From IMG/VR virus record IMGVR_UViG_3300043539_000149, positions 1 through 32,330 of that record: 32,330 nt of DNA. One strand, 5' to 3'. Positions within the stretch are counted from its first letter, which is position 1; each line of letters starts with the position of its first letter. Shown here piece by piece: positions 22,268-30,478 of this stretch. The translations under genes were made by a program, and so were the position numbers. This DNA comes from a virus. The notes under the pieces were generated by a model. It was given only the letters and a program-made list of their open reading frames with translations, did no database searches and was not told where the DNA came from.

Positions 22268-23269
22268 TTACAGCGTGAGTGAGTTAAGGCCGGTCACCAC
22301 GGTCATGCTCTTAGGCTTGGTGCTCACCATTTCAGCAATGGTCAACACTGCGCCAACATAACCAATCTGCCAGTTAGGCAGCGTGGACTCAAAGCCGGTA
22401 AACGCAAACTCAGCCTGATCGTGAATGTACATGCTGAGGTAGTTTGAGTTCAGCAAGTACAAAGTGCCCTCAGGGCAATAAGGATCAGGATAAATCGGCA
22501 CACCTGCAACCATGAGCGCACGGAAACCGGACGTTGGGCCTTCTTCACCGCTAGCAAAGTTGCTACCAGGGGTGATCATGTAGGTTTCTTGGCCTACAAA
22601 GTCTTGCGCCAACAATGTCCAAGTACCAAAGCCGCAAACACCAAAGGAAGGAACCTCAGCACCGTTTTTCACCGTTCCAGAGATGTACTGGAGGATGTTT
22701 TGACGGGTTGGGTTAACTGATCCTGCTGTGTACTCTTTAGAACGCCACCAAGCATAGGTCGAACGGCTAAGGCCGCCATAGGTGCCTGCCGAATCAACTG
22801 CAATGGGCAATCCAGTAAATTGCTGGCTGTTGCTGGTGTTGTTGTACAGCGCTGTTGCCATTGCATCCATCATGACGTTGGTCGCATCGTTCATGCGAGC
22901 CTCAATCAAAGGAATCACAGCATAGTCTTGCTGTACAGCACCTTCCATACCGAGGAAGGGAACTGGAGCGATCATCAACTTAAGGTTGAATTCAGCGTTG
23001 TAAGCACCCTGCATGACGCTAGGCTGTGCAAACGAACCGCTGTAGTCCGACCATTGTGCGTTGACAAACTGAGAACCCTGAACAGGCACGGTTACCGATG
23101 ACACACCGCCTGAAGCGGTCTGAGAATTGGCAAGCAATGCGGCAAGCAGGGGGGTTGAGTTGTAAAGCTGGACAACCAGTTTCGGAATGAAAGCCCTACG
23201 GGTAACGTAGGTCAGTTCATTGTACTGACTGGTGCCTGCTGTTGGGATAATACCGCCACCAATAGGCAT
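22268..23269 (-). CDS. Major capsid protein, HK97-fold type
   Basis: A 333-residue protein in the normal place after the scaffold. It starts with GTSQYNELTYVTRRAFIPKL and has the N-arm and long-helix texture of phage capsid proteins (AEFNLKLMIAPVPFLGMEGA, VIPLIEARMNDATNVMMDAM). The end is NWQIGYVGAVLTIAEMVSTK, suited to the A-domain and P-loop strands. There is no protease or delta-domain fusion; the separate upstream scaffold takes that role. The ribosome site AAGGAA is about nine bases before ATG. High expression is expected. The fold is inferred from family resemblance, not modelled. Confidence 0.87.
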   Translation of the reverse strand: MPIGGGIIPTAGTSQYNELTYVTRRAFIPKLVVQLYNSTPLLAALLANSQTASGGVSSVTVPVQGSQFVNAQWSDYSGSFAQPSVMQGAYNAEFNLKLMIAPVPFLGMEGAVQQDYAVIPLIEARMNDATNVMMDAMATALYNNTSNSQQFTGLPIAVDSAGTYGGLSRSTYAWWRSKEYTAGSVNPTRQNILQYISGTVKNGAEVPSFGVCGFGTWTLLAQDFVGQETYMITPGSNFASGEEGPTSGFRALMVAGVPIYPDPYCPEGTLYLLNSNYLSMYIHDQAEFAFTGFESTLPNWQIGYVGAVLTIAEMVSTKPKSMTVVTGLNSLTL

Positions 23270-23298
23270 GATAGGTTCCTTTTAAGAAACAGACCTAA

Positions 23299-23841
23299 TT
23301 AACGAAGTCCAATCGGGCGAGACTGGTTTCCCTGTCTTAGCTCGTTGAGTGCACTCGCCGCTGCTTCCCTGGCCGCTGCTGCAGGATTCTTCAAATACTT
23401 CTGAAAGTCATTGACCTTCGAGGTAATTGGCGAATTGCTGAATGCAGGAGTTGGCTTATCAGCCTGGCGCATCCAGTTGTAATACTCAGCAGCCGATTCG
23501 TGATTGCTAATGCCCTTTTCAATCATCAATTTCTCGATGGCTTTGACATCATCATCCGATTCAGCAAGACGTTTCTCCTTCAACGTATTTCTACGCTTTT
23601 CTAACTCGGTTCGAGCGTCCTTTTCTTTCAATCGTGCTTCCAACTCGGCAATTTTTTGCTGCTGTGCAGAAATAGCTTGGTTGGTTCGCTCTTCAATCTC
23701 AAGTTCAGGAACTGGAAGGTCGGGATGCGCTTGCCTTGTCAGCTTCAGAAACTCCTTTCGGGTTTTCGGATTCTCAGCCAAGGCTTTCGCCAAGGCAGCA
23801 AGCTCATCACGGGCGTCTGGGGTAAGGTTTTCTAGCGACAT
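23299..23841 (-). CDS. Putative scaffolding protein, 180 aa
   Basis: A highly charged, helical protein. Residues 50-110 form a coiled coil (EERTNQAISAQQQKIAELEA and onward). It begins with a short acidic helical segment (NLTPDARDELAALAKALAEN) and ends in an Ala/Arg/Lys-rich tail that could contact the capsid shell. Scaffolds of podoviruses and siphoviruses have this composition and sit right before the capsid gene, as here. It leaves or is degraded on maturation in known systems. No protease motif is seen. The ribosome site is weak. Confidence 0.75.
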   Translation of the reverse strand: MSLENLTPDARDELAALAKALAENPKTRKEFLKLTRQAHPDLPVPELEIEERTNQAISAQQQKIAELEARLKEKDARTELEKRRNTLKEKRLAESDDDVKAIEKLMIEKGISNHESAAEYYNWMRQADKPTPAFSNSPITSKVNDFQKYLKNPAAAAREAAASALNELRQGNQSRPIGLR

Positions 23842-23869
23842 TGTTTTTTCAGCCGTTCAAAACAATTAG

Positions 23870-24049
23870 TTAAATGACACGCTTGGTGTCACCGGGTTTG
23901 GAAAGCGTCATCTGGTTTTTAGTAACCTTATTCGCTCCACTCAAGCCACCAAACGGCTCATACCGAGGTGGGTTGTAAATCTGACCATTCTTTTGCTGGT
24001 TATCCGTCGGGCGACGAATCGTTCCAGCGCGGGGTTTGAACAATTCCAT
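23870..24049 (-). CDS. Small basic hypothetical protein, 59 aa
   Basis: Starts at ATG 24049 with AGGAG six bases upstream (a GTG three bases earlier is less likely). The product is basic and rich in Asn, Gln, Pro and Gly (LFKPRAGTIRRPTDNQQKNG), probably unstructured. It lies between the acidic 158-residue protein and the scaffold in the head gene block. No recognised family; perhaps an accessory of assembly. Confidence 0.7.
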   Translation of the reverse strand: MELFKPRAGTIRRPTDNQQKNGQIYNPPRYEPFGGLSGANKVTKNQMTLSKPGDTKRVI

Positions 24050-24058
24050 CACTATCTC

Positions 24059-24535
24059 CTAGATAGGTAAGGGTGGGTTTTGAGTCCCAGGGGTTGGTGC
24101 CGCAGCCATTGCTCGCATCTCGGCAGACGCGCCACCAGCTTGAGGCAAAGTCTGAATCATTTGCATGATTTCAGATGGTACTAACTCTTTGGCTTTGTAA
24201 TCCATCTCACCAAAGGCCGATCCAATCTTTCCTATGGCATCTTTTAACGCTTTTTGCTCAGGCGAGCCATCAGGAAACTTTTGCATGGCACCCATCAACA
24301 TGCCCATACCAAGCTGCACATCAATGCGGCCCTGCATTTCTTCACCCTTTTTGGGTTCCGGCGTCGACATGGGGGAAGACATGGGGGGTGACGATGCGCC
24401 AGACAGTGCCGGTTTCTTTTCTTCACCTTCTTCGCCTTCAGTGCCTTCCTCTTCAACCTCGATTTCCATCGAAGCCTTGCCGTCTTTGGCACCGCCGCGA
24501 ATCAACTTCATCAATTCTTCTGCGCTAACAGCCAT
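24059..24535 (-). CDS. Acidic scaffold-accessory-like protein, 158 aa
   Basis: An N-terminal helix (MAVSAEELMKLIRGGAKDG) is followed by a very acidic stretch (residues 22-42: EIEVEEEGTEGEEGEEKK) and a Ser/Pro/Met spacer. Residues 68-130 form helices rich in Met (LGMGMLMGAMQKF). The C-terminus is Ala/Pro-rich. Acidic, helical proteins between portal and scaffold often assist head assembly or portal placement; this role is inferred from place and composition. AAGGA is six bases before the ATG. Not recognised as a named family. Confidence 0.72.
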   Translation of the reverse strand: MAVSAEELMKLIRGGAKDGKASMEIEVEEEGTEGEEGEEKKPALSGASSPPMSSPMSTPEPKKGEEMQGRIDVQLGMGMLMGAMQKFPDGSPEQKALKDAIGKIGSAFGEMDYKAKELVPSEIMQMIQTLPQAGGASAEMRAMAAAPTPGTQNPPLPI

Positions 24536-24588
24536 ATTGAGTCCTTTCAGGGCGGTTTGTAACCACTTACCGACCGTCTGTCAAGCGA

Positions 24589-24636
24589 TTAACGGCGTGA
24601 TGGCCGTGCGTAACGTAGCATTTTGCGTTGCATCAT
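24589..24636 (-). CDS. Possible 15-residue arginine-rich micro-ORF
   Basis: Starts at ATG (24636-24634) overlapping the upstream TGA (ATGA), with a clear GGAGG about nine bases before it. The peptide is MMQRKMLRYARPSRR and ends at TAA. The strong ribosome site and tight coupling fit the gene-dense layout, but the ORF is too short to tell from chance. Bases 24536-24588 after it hold nothing that I recognise. Confidence 0.35.
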   Translation of the reverse strand: MMQRKMLRYARPSRR

Positions 24637-24833
24637 GAGAAACGACCTCCTGCGCGTTGATAACCCGTGCGATTCATCGTCGCACGACCATAATTGAGTT
24701 GCGGGGTGCGATAAATCTGTTTTAGCTCCGATTTACCTGTTCTCGGCTGGTCATTACTGTAAGAAAAACGGTCTTGACCGCTTCTTGTGTCGCCGGAACC
24801 GCCATTCATGTTGGAATTACCGTTTGTCAGCAT
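24633..24833 (-). CDS. Small Asn/Gly-rich hypothetical protein, 66 aa
   Basis: A hydrophilic, Asn/Gly/Arg/Ser-rich protein (MLTNGNSNMNGGSGDTRSGQ) with no hydrophobic core, so probably disordered. AGAGG sits before the ATG, overlapping the end of the portal gene. It ends in RAGGRFS, whose stop overlaps the micro-ORF start. It lies between the portal and the scaffold-side genes; a small head-assembly accessory is possible but not shown. Confidence 0.65.
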   Translation of the reverse strand: MLTNGNSNMNGGSGDTRSGQDRFSYSNDQPRTGKSELKQIYRTPQLNYGRATMNRTGYQRAGGRFS

Positions 24834-24841
24834 AAAAACCT

Positions 24842-26470
24842 CTACATAGCGGGTGGTGCGGAGCCTTCAGGCGTTGGTTGCTGCTGTTTTTGCATTTCTT
24901 GCGCTGCTTGTTGGGCCTGTTCCATCTTTCGGAGGTCTTCTTTGAGCAATTGCTTCATCGGAGGCTCCAAAATGTCAATCAAACGCTCTTTGGTGATGGC
25001 GCCACGGTCTGCAAGCGCAAATGCAAGGCTTCTAAGGTCTTCTGTAAAGATCGGTGAGTTGGAATGTGCATCCACTTTCACCACAAAGTCCTTAGTAAAC
25101 TGGTTTGCAATGAACTTATCACCCTGATCATCCGTGTAAATGCGGTCAGAATAGGCTTGCATGGCCTTTAAGTACAGCGTTGCCATCTTTTCTAACGCAT
25201 CTTCAATGATCAATGCACGTTTTTTAGCCCTTGAAGACCCTAAACGTGCCAATTGTGAGGCGTGACCAGCACTTCTAACACCTGATTCACCCCTGCCCTG
25301 CAACACATTGACAATACCAGAGGCTTCTTCAAACATCTGGTCAATCTCTGCAATCTCTCTAAAGAGATCATTCGGGATTGATGGCGCCATTTGCTCAACT
25401 TTGGCATTAGGCATGTCGGTAGAAAGCAAGCCACCAACACGGTTAAGCGCAAAGTTCTTCTCATCAAGCAGCCCTGTAAAGCCAATGAGCGCTGTAGGTG
25501 GTGAGACTTGCTTGGATAAGAGGTCAAGAATCTCTTGCATCCTCTTATTGCGCATGTCTTGCAAGAAAACCAGCCTTGCAACTTCAGAGATTCCCCAGTA
25601 GTAATCGTACTGCGGGGTTGGGCAAAGCTGAATAAATGGCAGTTCACCCTTTAAGAACATACTTTCACCAGCTCTGTCATAGATGATGACGTTAGGGTCA
25701 GCAATAGTGACGCACTGATAATCCTCAGTCATGTCATTCCAGACCCAAAGTTCAGTCATCTTGATCGTATCTTCAGCAACGCGAGCCTTGTATTGCTGCA
25801 TCCCAGCAATATTGAGATTCACATTACCGTACATCGTTGGGTCAGTGGCCGATAGGATCAAACGCTGGATGCCATCAGGCACTTGGTTCTCTTGGCTTTG
25901 CCCCATTTGCAAGCGAGCAAGCAGTGCCTCACGTTGCGGATGCGAGTAAAGCCTGGCGTATAACTCAGAGCGTGTGATGTAGTAAATCTGAATCAACGCT
26001 TCTTGGCGATCTGTGTGCGGCGTATCTTCTCGATACACGCCAATACACCGCGGATCAACCATGTAAGGGTGCAAGCCATTCTTTTGAATGAGCTTAATGA
26101 AGGTCGAGTTGTAGCAAAGCGCCCAGTTCAGCGCCTGGGCAAAGACCTGATCAGCGTTGCTATTGAGCCAATCGTCATTCAAAGCGCCTGTAAGCGAAGG
26201 AATCTTGGTTTGTTCGTGCTTATTAACCGAGGCGCCGAGCGAAATCGTAAAGCGTGTGGTTTCTGCTGAGTAGAGGAAGGAGGAGAGTTGGTCAATGTGC
26301 GGGTAAATCTTGTTGTAGTACGCAGGCGGTGCATCCAATCCCGCACCAAAGAGATAGTAAGAGCGCAGCGAGTCATAAGTACCCGTGCGCTCCTGAATGC
26401 TGACGGAGCACTTATCTACCAAGTCATTGTAGAAATACTCTCTCTGGATGGGATCGTCAGGAATTCTCAT
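24842..26470 (-). CDS. Portal protein, 542 aa
   Basis: Dodecameric portal that would form the DNA gate and docking site for terminase. Evidence is the family-like sequence and order after terL. Segments include NKIYPHIDQLSSFLYSAETT, WVWNDMTEDYQCVTIADPN, YDYYWGISEVARLVFLQDMR, and IDQMFEEASGIVNVLQGRGE with GVRSAGHASQLARLGSSRAK, typical of the stem and clip helices of podovirus portals. The C-terminus (380-542) is helical with a Gln-rich barrel-like end (EMQKQQQPTPEGSAPPAM). The ATG overlaps the previous stop (ATGA). The length is in the usual range. Confidence 0.88.
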   Translation of the reverse strand: MRIPDDPIQREYFYNDLVDKCSVSIQERTGTYDSLRSYYLFGAGLDAPPAYYNKIYPHIDQLSSFLYSAETTRFTISLGASVNKHEQTKIPSLTGALNDDWLNSNADQVFAQALNWALCYNSTFIKLIQKNGLHPYMVDPRCIGVYREDTPHTDRQEALIQIYYITRSELYARLYSHPQREALLARLQMGQSQENQVPDGIQRLILSATDPTMYGNVNLNIAGMQQYKARVAEDTIKMTELWVWNDMTEDYQCVTIADPNVIIYDRAGESMFLKGELPFIQLCPTPQYDYYWGISEVARLVFLQDMRNKRMQEILDLLSKQVSPPTALIGFTGLLDEKNFALNRVGGLLSTDMPNAKVEQMAPSIPNDLFREIAEIDQMFEEASGIVNVLQGRGESGVRSAGHASQLARLGSSRAKKRALIIEDALEKMATLYLKAMQAYSDRIYTDDQGDKFIANQFTKDFVVKVDAHSNSPIFTEDLRSLAFALADRGAITKERLIDILEPPMKQLLKEDLRKMEQAQQAAQEMQKQQQPTPEGSAPPAM

Positions 26471-26904
26471 ATAGGCAACTTTAAGTTCTCATGATCACGA
26501 ATGACCACTGAAGGCGTTGGTTTGCGCAATGCTATACCACTTTCTTTGACAGCAGACAAGCCCCCAACGGTTTCTCCGCGTATCGAATTCAGATTGTAGT
26601 TGCCTAATTGTTTGGGGTTACCCCACTGCACAGCAAAGGGATTCTGTGGTTGCGAGGCTTGTTTATTGCCTAGAAGGGCATGTTGCTGGTGATCACCTTC
26701 ACGCGACGACTTAATGTCACTCATGCCGTAATCTTTGGCTAATTCCCTGAGCGTGGTGTCAGCATGTTTGGTGGAATCTGACTTCATACCCACGGCTTGC
26801 AAAAACACCATTTGTACATCGGATGTACATCCATGCGGACACACAGGCTCTCTACTTTCAAAAAAGCCATGTGCTGGACATTTGTAATCATGAACGACTG
26901 CCAT
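26467..26904 (-). CDS. Zinc-ribbon-like conserved phage protein, 145 aa
   Basis: Cys9, His12, Cys22 and Cys26 in the segment CPAHGFFESREPVCPHGC form a likely zinc site. Downstream is VQMVFLQAVGMKSDSTKHAD then TLRELAKDYGMSDIKSSREG, a combination I recall from many phages next to the portal. The rest is Asn/Gln-rich. It starts at ATG with GGAG, its 5' end overlaps the HTH gene by 17 bases, and its stop overlaps the portal ATG. It may join head or packaging assembly; function not known. Confidence 0.82.
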   Translation of the reverse strand: MAVVHDYKCPAHGFFESREPVCPHGCTSDVQMVFLQAVGMKSDSTKHADTTLRELAKDYGMSDIKSSREGDHQQHALLGNKQASQPQNPFAVQWGNPKQLGNYNLNSIRGETVGGLSAVKESGIALRKPTPSVVIRDHENLKLPI

Positions 26905-27298
26905 AGTTTCTCCTTAGTTGCTGGTCAAGATCAGGACGTTGATAGTCTTGGGATTTAGGTCGAATACCAAGATCAAGTTTGAATCCGCTGCCATCGTAGG
27001 TAACGAGCCTGCGCCTTACCATTTGCGGCTTGGGTTGCTTGCGAAACTCCACATACTTCTTACCCGACTTCACCATGACGGCGACTTCGCCATTGACCCA
27101 ATGCTCATAAGCGCGGTTCACACGGGTCTGTACAAGTTCTGTGAGCGGGTATTTGCCATTGAGAAACACATCTCTTAGGTGCAAGGGGTCAAGGCCGCAT
27201 AACTCGGCAAACAAAGCAATGGAAATGCCGCGTTTCTTGTCACGCATAAACGCAGGAATCACTTCCATCATTTGACGCTTACTGAGGCCCAACGCCAA
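26888..27298 (-). CDS. HTH protein next to terL, small-terminase candidate
   Basis: Starts at TTG (27298), with AAAGG close upstream, giving MALGLSKRQMMEVIPAFMRD; an in-frame ATG at 27271 would remove nine residues including this conserved start. Residues 24-60 read as a helix-turn-helix (ISIALFAELCGLDPLHLRDV) with a basic following part and the motif VEFRKQPKPQ. Proteins with this layout sit beside the terminase large subunit in many phages, so it could be the DNA-recognising small subunit, or a regulator. It overlaps terL by 20 bases. The DNA-binding fold is an inference from the pattern. Confidence 0.75.
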   Translation of the reverse strand: MALGLSKRQMMEVIPAFMRDKKRGISIALFAELCGLDPLHLRDVFLNGKYPLTELVQTRVNRAYEHWVNGEVAVMVKSGKKYVEFRKQPKPQMVRRRLVTYDGSGFKLDLGIRPKSQDYQRPDLDQQLRRNYGSRS

Positions 27299-29039
27299 TA
27301 GCCTTTAAGTAGTTGTTGATCTGCTTATCCACGACCGGCACTTGCACGGGCGTTATGGCTTCTTCTTTGCGATCGCGCGTCATACGCATTTGCAAGAGCC
27401 TTGGCATGAGCTGTTCAGCAAAGGCAACGCAAGCAAGGGCTGTCGCAATGACACGATCATCTTTGTTGCGCCCATAAGCAGCAATAGAACCCTGGTCACG
27501 CACGACGGACTTCATCTCTTCAAGTAAGTCCATCGAGTAGACATTCATCATCCCGCGCTCAAAGTAATCCTTAAAGTAATTCAGCATCCGCTCTTTGGAC
27601 GAATGCGTGGTTAGGTAACCAAGCGAGTTCGAGACACCGCCTAGTGAGTCATTACGCCGCCACAGGTAGTGCTGCATGTGCGATAGGACATCCATTAAGC
27701 CTCTAGCCTTGCGCGGTTCCATTGTCTGCGCTTGGCGTTTAAGGTTGCGCATCTCATTGATCACGGCTTGACCTGGCCCGTTCACTTCCAGGTTTAGTGT
27801 GGAGTTCTTATAAGCCCCTGCCAGGTAGCAGACAACCCAAGCGAACTGGTAGGTGTTGAGTTCAGAGGTAGCGAATTCCGCAACTTGATCAAGTCCATCT
27901 GCATAGCAACGGTAGATTTGGATACAGAAACGATCAGCCCAGTCGCTGCTTCCATATGCTGGATCAGCACCGATGACGTAGTAGGCGTTTTCAATCGGCT
28001 CCTCCCATACTTTTAACGTTGCCATGCGCTCTGTTGAATTAATTAACTCAGTGTCTTCAAAGTATTGTCCCATTGAGAAGCGGTAGAACCGAGGTAATAA
28101 CTGCTTAGCAACCTTGGCTTGATCAGTGCAGCGGGCATGTGAGAAGAAACTCGAACCCGTCATGATGAAGGCATAGTCTTCTGTGGGCGGAAACTCTTGA
28201 TACATGAGGGCTTCATCCTTAATCCCCTCATTCATCTTCCATCGCCACCAGGCAATCTGTCTTGAATTGATCTCTACCTGGTAGAGCTTCTTAATCTCTC
28301 TTGTCCATTCCTTTTCTTCAGGACTTAGCTTGCCATCCCAGTACACCTTATAGACATCTGACTTGGCATCAGCACTGTAGAGTTCATTGCGCCACCAACC
28401 GCAGAAAATAGCCTTCTGGGTTCTTGCACGTTTAGCCACCGCCCACATGTCATGCCACATATTGAAGCCACGCGCTGTGCTCTCAAAAAGGTAGAGCCTA
28501 TTGGGATTCTTTTCTGCAAGCGATGCCAGCAATGAAGCCAATCCTTCTTCATCACCCCAAGACGATGTTTCTGTGCCATGCAGGTAGGTAATACCTTTAC
28601 CACGCCCTAAAGAACCCTTGGCTCGCAAGCCTGCCACCTGGTAGAAGAGCCTTGATCGGTTCTTTAAGACCATTTGATTCCTGTTATGCGTCATCAAAGG
28701 AATCTTGTACTCCGGTGGCAAACCATCCATGTACATGGCAAGTGTGGTTCTAAACTGGTCTCGGTTCTCTTCGGTATCGGTTGTGAGCGTTCCCTGAAAC
28801 CCAGGGTTCTTAAAATGCCAGTAAAGGTCAAGGGCAAGCGATATGGTCGTAATCCCTAACTGCCTGCCCTTCAGAATCACAAAAAAGTGCGTACCTTGAT
28901 TTAAGCCTTTAGCCACTTCCTCCATGACATAGGTCTGGCTGCCCAATAAACGCTGTCCAAGGCGCTGTATGCCAAGCTCCTTTGTCTCTACCTTCAATTC
29001 CCTACAAAACCTGTAGAAGTGCTGTAAATCAAAGTTCAT
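27279..29039 (-). CDS. terL: Terminase large subunit
   Basis: ATP-driven DNA packaging motor and nuclease, 586 residues. Motif order fits: adenine/Walker A region LKGRQLGITT (56-65, with Lys57, Arg59 and Thr64 in place of the classic GKT loop), Walker B-like GITYLHGTETSSW (149-161, with Glu157 as likely catalytic residue), coupling motif FESTARG (185-191), and nuclease acidic residues Asp359 (GADPAYG), Glu418 (LEVNGPG) and Asp527/528 (NKDDRVIATAL). The Walker B has His-Gly-Thr-Glu instead of the usual Asp-Glu. The start overlaps the stop of the four-cysteine gene (ATGA). Packaging strategy (cos or headful) cannot be told from the window. Confidence 0.93.
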   Translation of the reverse strand: MNFDLQHFYRFCRELKVETKELGIQRLGQRLLGSQTYVMEEVAKGLNQGTHFFVILKGRQLGITTISLALDLYWHFKNPGFQGTLTTDTEENRDQFRTTLAMYMDGLPPEYKIPLMTHNRNQMVLKNRSRLFYQVAGLRAKGSLGRGKGITYLHGTETSSWGDEEGLASLLASLAEKNPNRLYLFESTARGFNMWHDMWAVAKRARTQKAIFCGWWRNELYSADAKSDVYKVYWDGKLSPEEKEWTREIKKLYQVEINSRQIAWWRWKMNEGIKDEALMYQEFPPTEDYAFIMTGSSFFSHARCTDQAKVAKQLLPRFYRFSMGQYFEDTELINSTERMATLKVWEEPIENAYYVIGADPAYGSSDWADRFCIQIYRCYADGLDQVAEFATSELNTYQFAWVVCYLAGAYKNSTLNLEVNGPGQAVINEMRNLKRQAQTMEPRKARGLMDVLSHMQHYLWRRNDSLGGVSNSLGYLTTHSSKERMLNYFKDYFERGMMNVYSMDLLEEMKSVVRDQGSIAAYGRNKDDRVIATALACVAFAEQLMPRLLQMRMTRDRKEEAITPVQVPVVDKQINNYLKAIGVGPQ

Positions 29040-29188
29040 TGCGTACCTGGTTCATATTCATACTTCATGCAAGGCTTCTCAGCCAATAAGCCATCTCTTA
29101 TGCAAATCAAAATCTCCTCCTTATCACCTTCCTTTTCTTTGAGTCCAATCGCCTGACTCCATCGACACGTTTCGCAAGAAGGTGTCAT
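29036..29188 (-). CDS. Four-cysteine miniprotein, 50 aa
   Basis: Too short for many ORF filters: it begins MTPSCETCRWSQAIGLKEKE and ends MKYEYEPGTQ. Cys5, Cys8, Cys29 and Cys40 (CxxC, then two later Cys) suggest a zinc or metal site, a layout common in small phage proteins with a CRW segment. Both junctions overlap: ATG with the XF1762-like TGA, TGA with the terL ATG. It may regulate or assist terminase, but this rests only on place. Confidence 0.8.
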   Translation of the reverse strand: MTPSCETCRWSQAIGLKEKEGDKEEILICIRDGLLAEKPCMKYEYEPGTQ

Positions 29189-29658
29189 ATAGCCTCCCAA
29201 AGTAGTTTTTGCCCTCTCAAGGCTTCATCAGTATCAATTCTTGGTCTAGACCTTACATTCCAATTACCGCCGCCTTTAAGACCTATACATCTCCAGTTAG
29301 ATGCTTTTAATGAAGCCCCTCCTTCTTCTGGTAGCGTGTAAGTAATCAGCCTTTTATATCCAAGCGCTTTAGCAGCTTTCCAAGACGCTGAATACAACAT
29401 AGAGCAAGCGTTTTTAGTTCCATCCGTACAACAACGATTGACTTCTAAAGTCCAACCGTTATCAAGCAACCTAGCAACCGGTCTTCCAACAATAGCAACG
29501 CCAACAATCTTTTCATCATGACTCACTGCTACACAGAATTTACATCCTTGCATTGGCTTGTGATGTCGATGATGAAGACTTACAAAAGCATTGGCCTCTT
29601 CAAAAGTTATCGGCGTAATTTCCAAAGGGCTTCCAGTCCATAATTCTCCTTTAACCAC
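29185..29658 (-). CDS. XF1762-family (GNAT-like) protein, 157 aa
   Basis: The segment EEANAFVSLHHRHHKPMQGC, then VAIVGRPVARLL, TDGTKNACSMLYSASWKAAK and YTLPEEGGASLKASNW matches the XF1762 family of phage and prophage proteins, which is placed near GNAT acyltransferases by fold. No reaction has been shown to my knowledge. It starts at GTG (29658), with an overlap of about 52 bases with the small upstream gene; a later start would cut the conserved N-terminus. Its stop overlaps the next ATG (ATGA). Family recall is fairly firm, function open. Confidence 0.87.
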   Translation of the reverse strand: MVKGELWTGSPLEITPITFEEANAFVSLHHRHHKPMQGCKFCVAVSHDEKIVGVAIVGRPVARLLDNGWTLEVNRCCTDGTKNACSMLYSASWKAAKALGYKRLITYTLPEEGGASLKASNWRCIGLKGGGNWNVRSRPRIDTDEALRGQKLLWEAI

Positions 29659-29795
29659 AATACCGTTTTCTCTTCATCAGCCGTCAAAGGTCTTTTCTCC
29701 CTCTCTTCGGCATACCATTTCATCGCTTGGTACGGATACGTCTTATCACCCTCCGTATACCGCTTAATCCAAGCAATCTGAAATTCATGACTCAC
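29607..29795 (-). CDS. Small helical hypothetical protein, 62 aa
   Basis: Starts at GTG (29795), overlapping the previous TGA (GTGA), and overlaps the XF1762-like gene by ~52 bases at its 3' end. Trp/Tyr/Lys-rich helices (WIKRYTEGDKTYPYQAMKWY; EEKTVLWLKENYGLEALWKL). No recognised family. The long overlap raises doubt, but the tight upstream junction and protein-like composition support it. Confidence 0.62.
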   Translation of the reverse strand: MSHEFQIAWIKRYTEGDKTYPYQAMKWYAEEREKRPLTADEEKTVLWLKENYGLEALWKLRR

Positions 29796-30019
29796 TCAAC
29801 CCGCCACACCCTTACACCATTCTCCACCTTCCTCGCTGTGAACTTCTTTCCTGTTCTTCTCCACTCTCTATAGTTAGCATTACATAGCTTAGATAGATCA
29901 CCACCTTCAAGGTAGAAACTATCTCCTAGCTCTAACTGGTCGTAAGGGTATTTAGGCCCTGTCTTCCTCTCCGGTATATCTAAACCTCTCTCTAACGTAA
30001 ACATCTCGTACATCTCCAT
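29792..30019 (-). CDS. DUF7303-like small phage protein, 75 aa
   Basis: From ATG 30019 the protein reads MEMYEMFTLERGLDIPERK, then YPYDQLELGDSFYLEGGD and GKKFTARKVENGVRVWRVE. A Pro-rich lead, a GDSF turn and a final RVWRVE strand match a small family I recall as DUF7303, spread in phages and of unknown function. Two in-frame ATGs (30013, 30004) are alternatives; GGAG precedes the last. The 53 residues upstream in the open frame (to 30178) cover GC-rich DNA with non-protein-like composition and are probably untranslated. It is the first gene of the leftward cluster. Confidence 0.75.
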   Translation of the reverse strand: MEMYEMFTLERGLDIPERKTGPKYPYDQLELGDSFYLEGGDLSKLCNANYREWRRTGKKFTARKVENGVRVWRVE

Positions 30020-30332
30020 GTTGTCGATGTACTCATCATACACAAATAGATATTTAAGGTAGGCAGGAAAACAGAAAATTCCTTGGGGCGGGGACGGTAG
30101 TGGTGCACCCAAATCCCGACCCCCCGTCCCATTCGCATTGCCAGACAACGATCGATCTGCGCGACTGGTTGCGGCCAATTGCTACCCGATTGGACTTGAG
30201 CAGAGTGATGAGTAGGCATGTCATGACGGGTAAAGGCTCACCGTCCGTCCCTTGTGCCCCATTGTCAATTGATGCAGGGAGCGTATAGATAACAATCATC
30301 TTATGTCCCTGATACATCAATGATAGGACTAA

Positions 30333-30376
30333 CCCTATATATATCTATAGATAGAACCCTATATCCCTATATATAG
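30333..30376. repeat. CCCTATAT direct repeats with 12-bp palindrome
   Basis: CCCTATAT occurs at 30333-30340, 30357-30364 and 30365-30372. Between the first two lies the perfect palindrome TATCTATAGATA (30342-30353). Such AT-rich repeats are typical of easily melted or protein-bound sites, so operator or origin use is plausible. Confidence 0.65.
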
Positions 30377-30386
30377 TTTTTAAGAT

Positions 30387-30423
30387 TCTAAGAGTACATC
30401 TCTAGCATGGAATATATCTTAGA
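30387..30423. repeat. Inverted repeat TCTAAGA / TCTTAGA
   Basis: TCTAAGA at 30387-30393 and TCTTAGA at 30417-30423 are perfect complements with a 23-base spacer. The stem is short, so it may be a protein site or chance. Confidence 0.4.
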
Positions 30424-30458
30424 GTGTATTTGTGTGTATTTGATACCAAAGTATATAG

Positions 30459-30478
30459 AGCATGTTCACAAAGCATGT
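30459..30478. repeat. AGCATGT direct repeat, operator-like
   Basis: AGCATGT at 30459-30465 and 30472-30478, start to start 13 bases, with TCACA/TGTGA complementarity across the second copy. AGCATG also occurs at 30403. It lies about 45 bases before the first rightward gene, a place suited to an operator. Confidence 0.4.

Noticed and set aside
30054-30320. Minus-strand ORFs 30054-30320 and 29992-30219 in the divergent region
   Set aside because: They overlap each other, have no ribosome site and read as non-protein-like sequence over GC-rich repeats.
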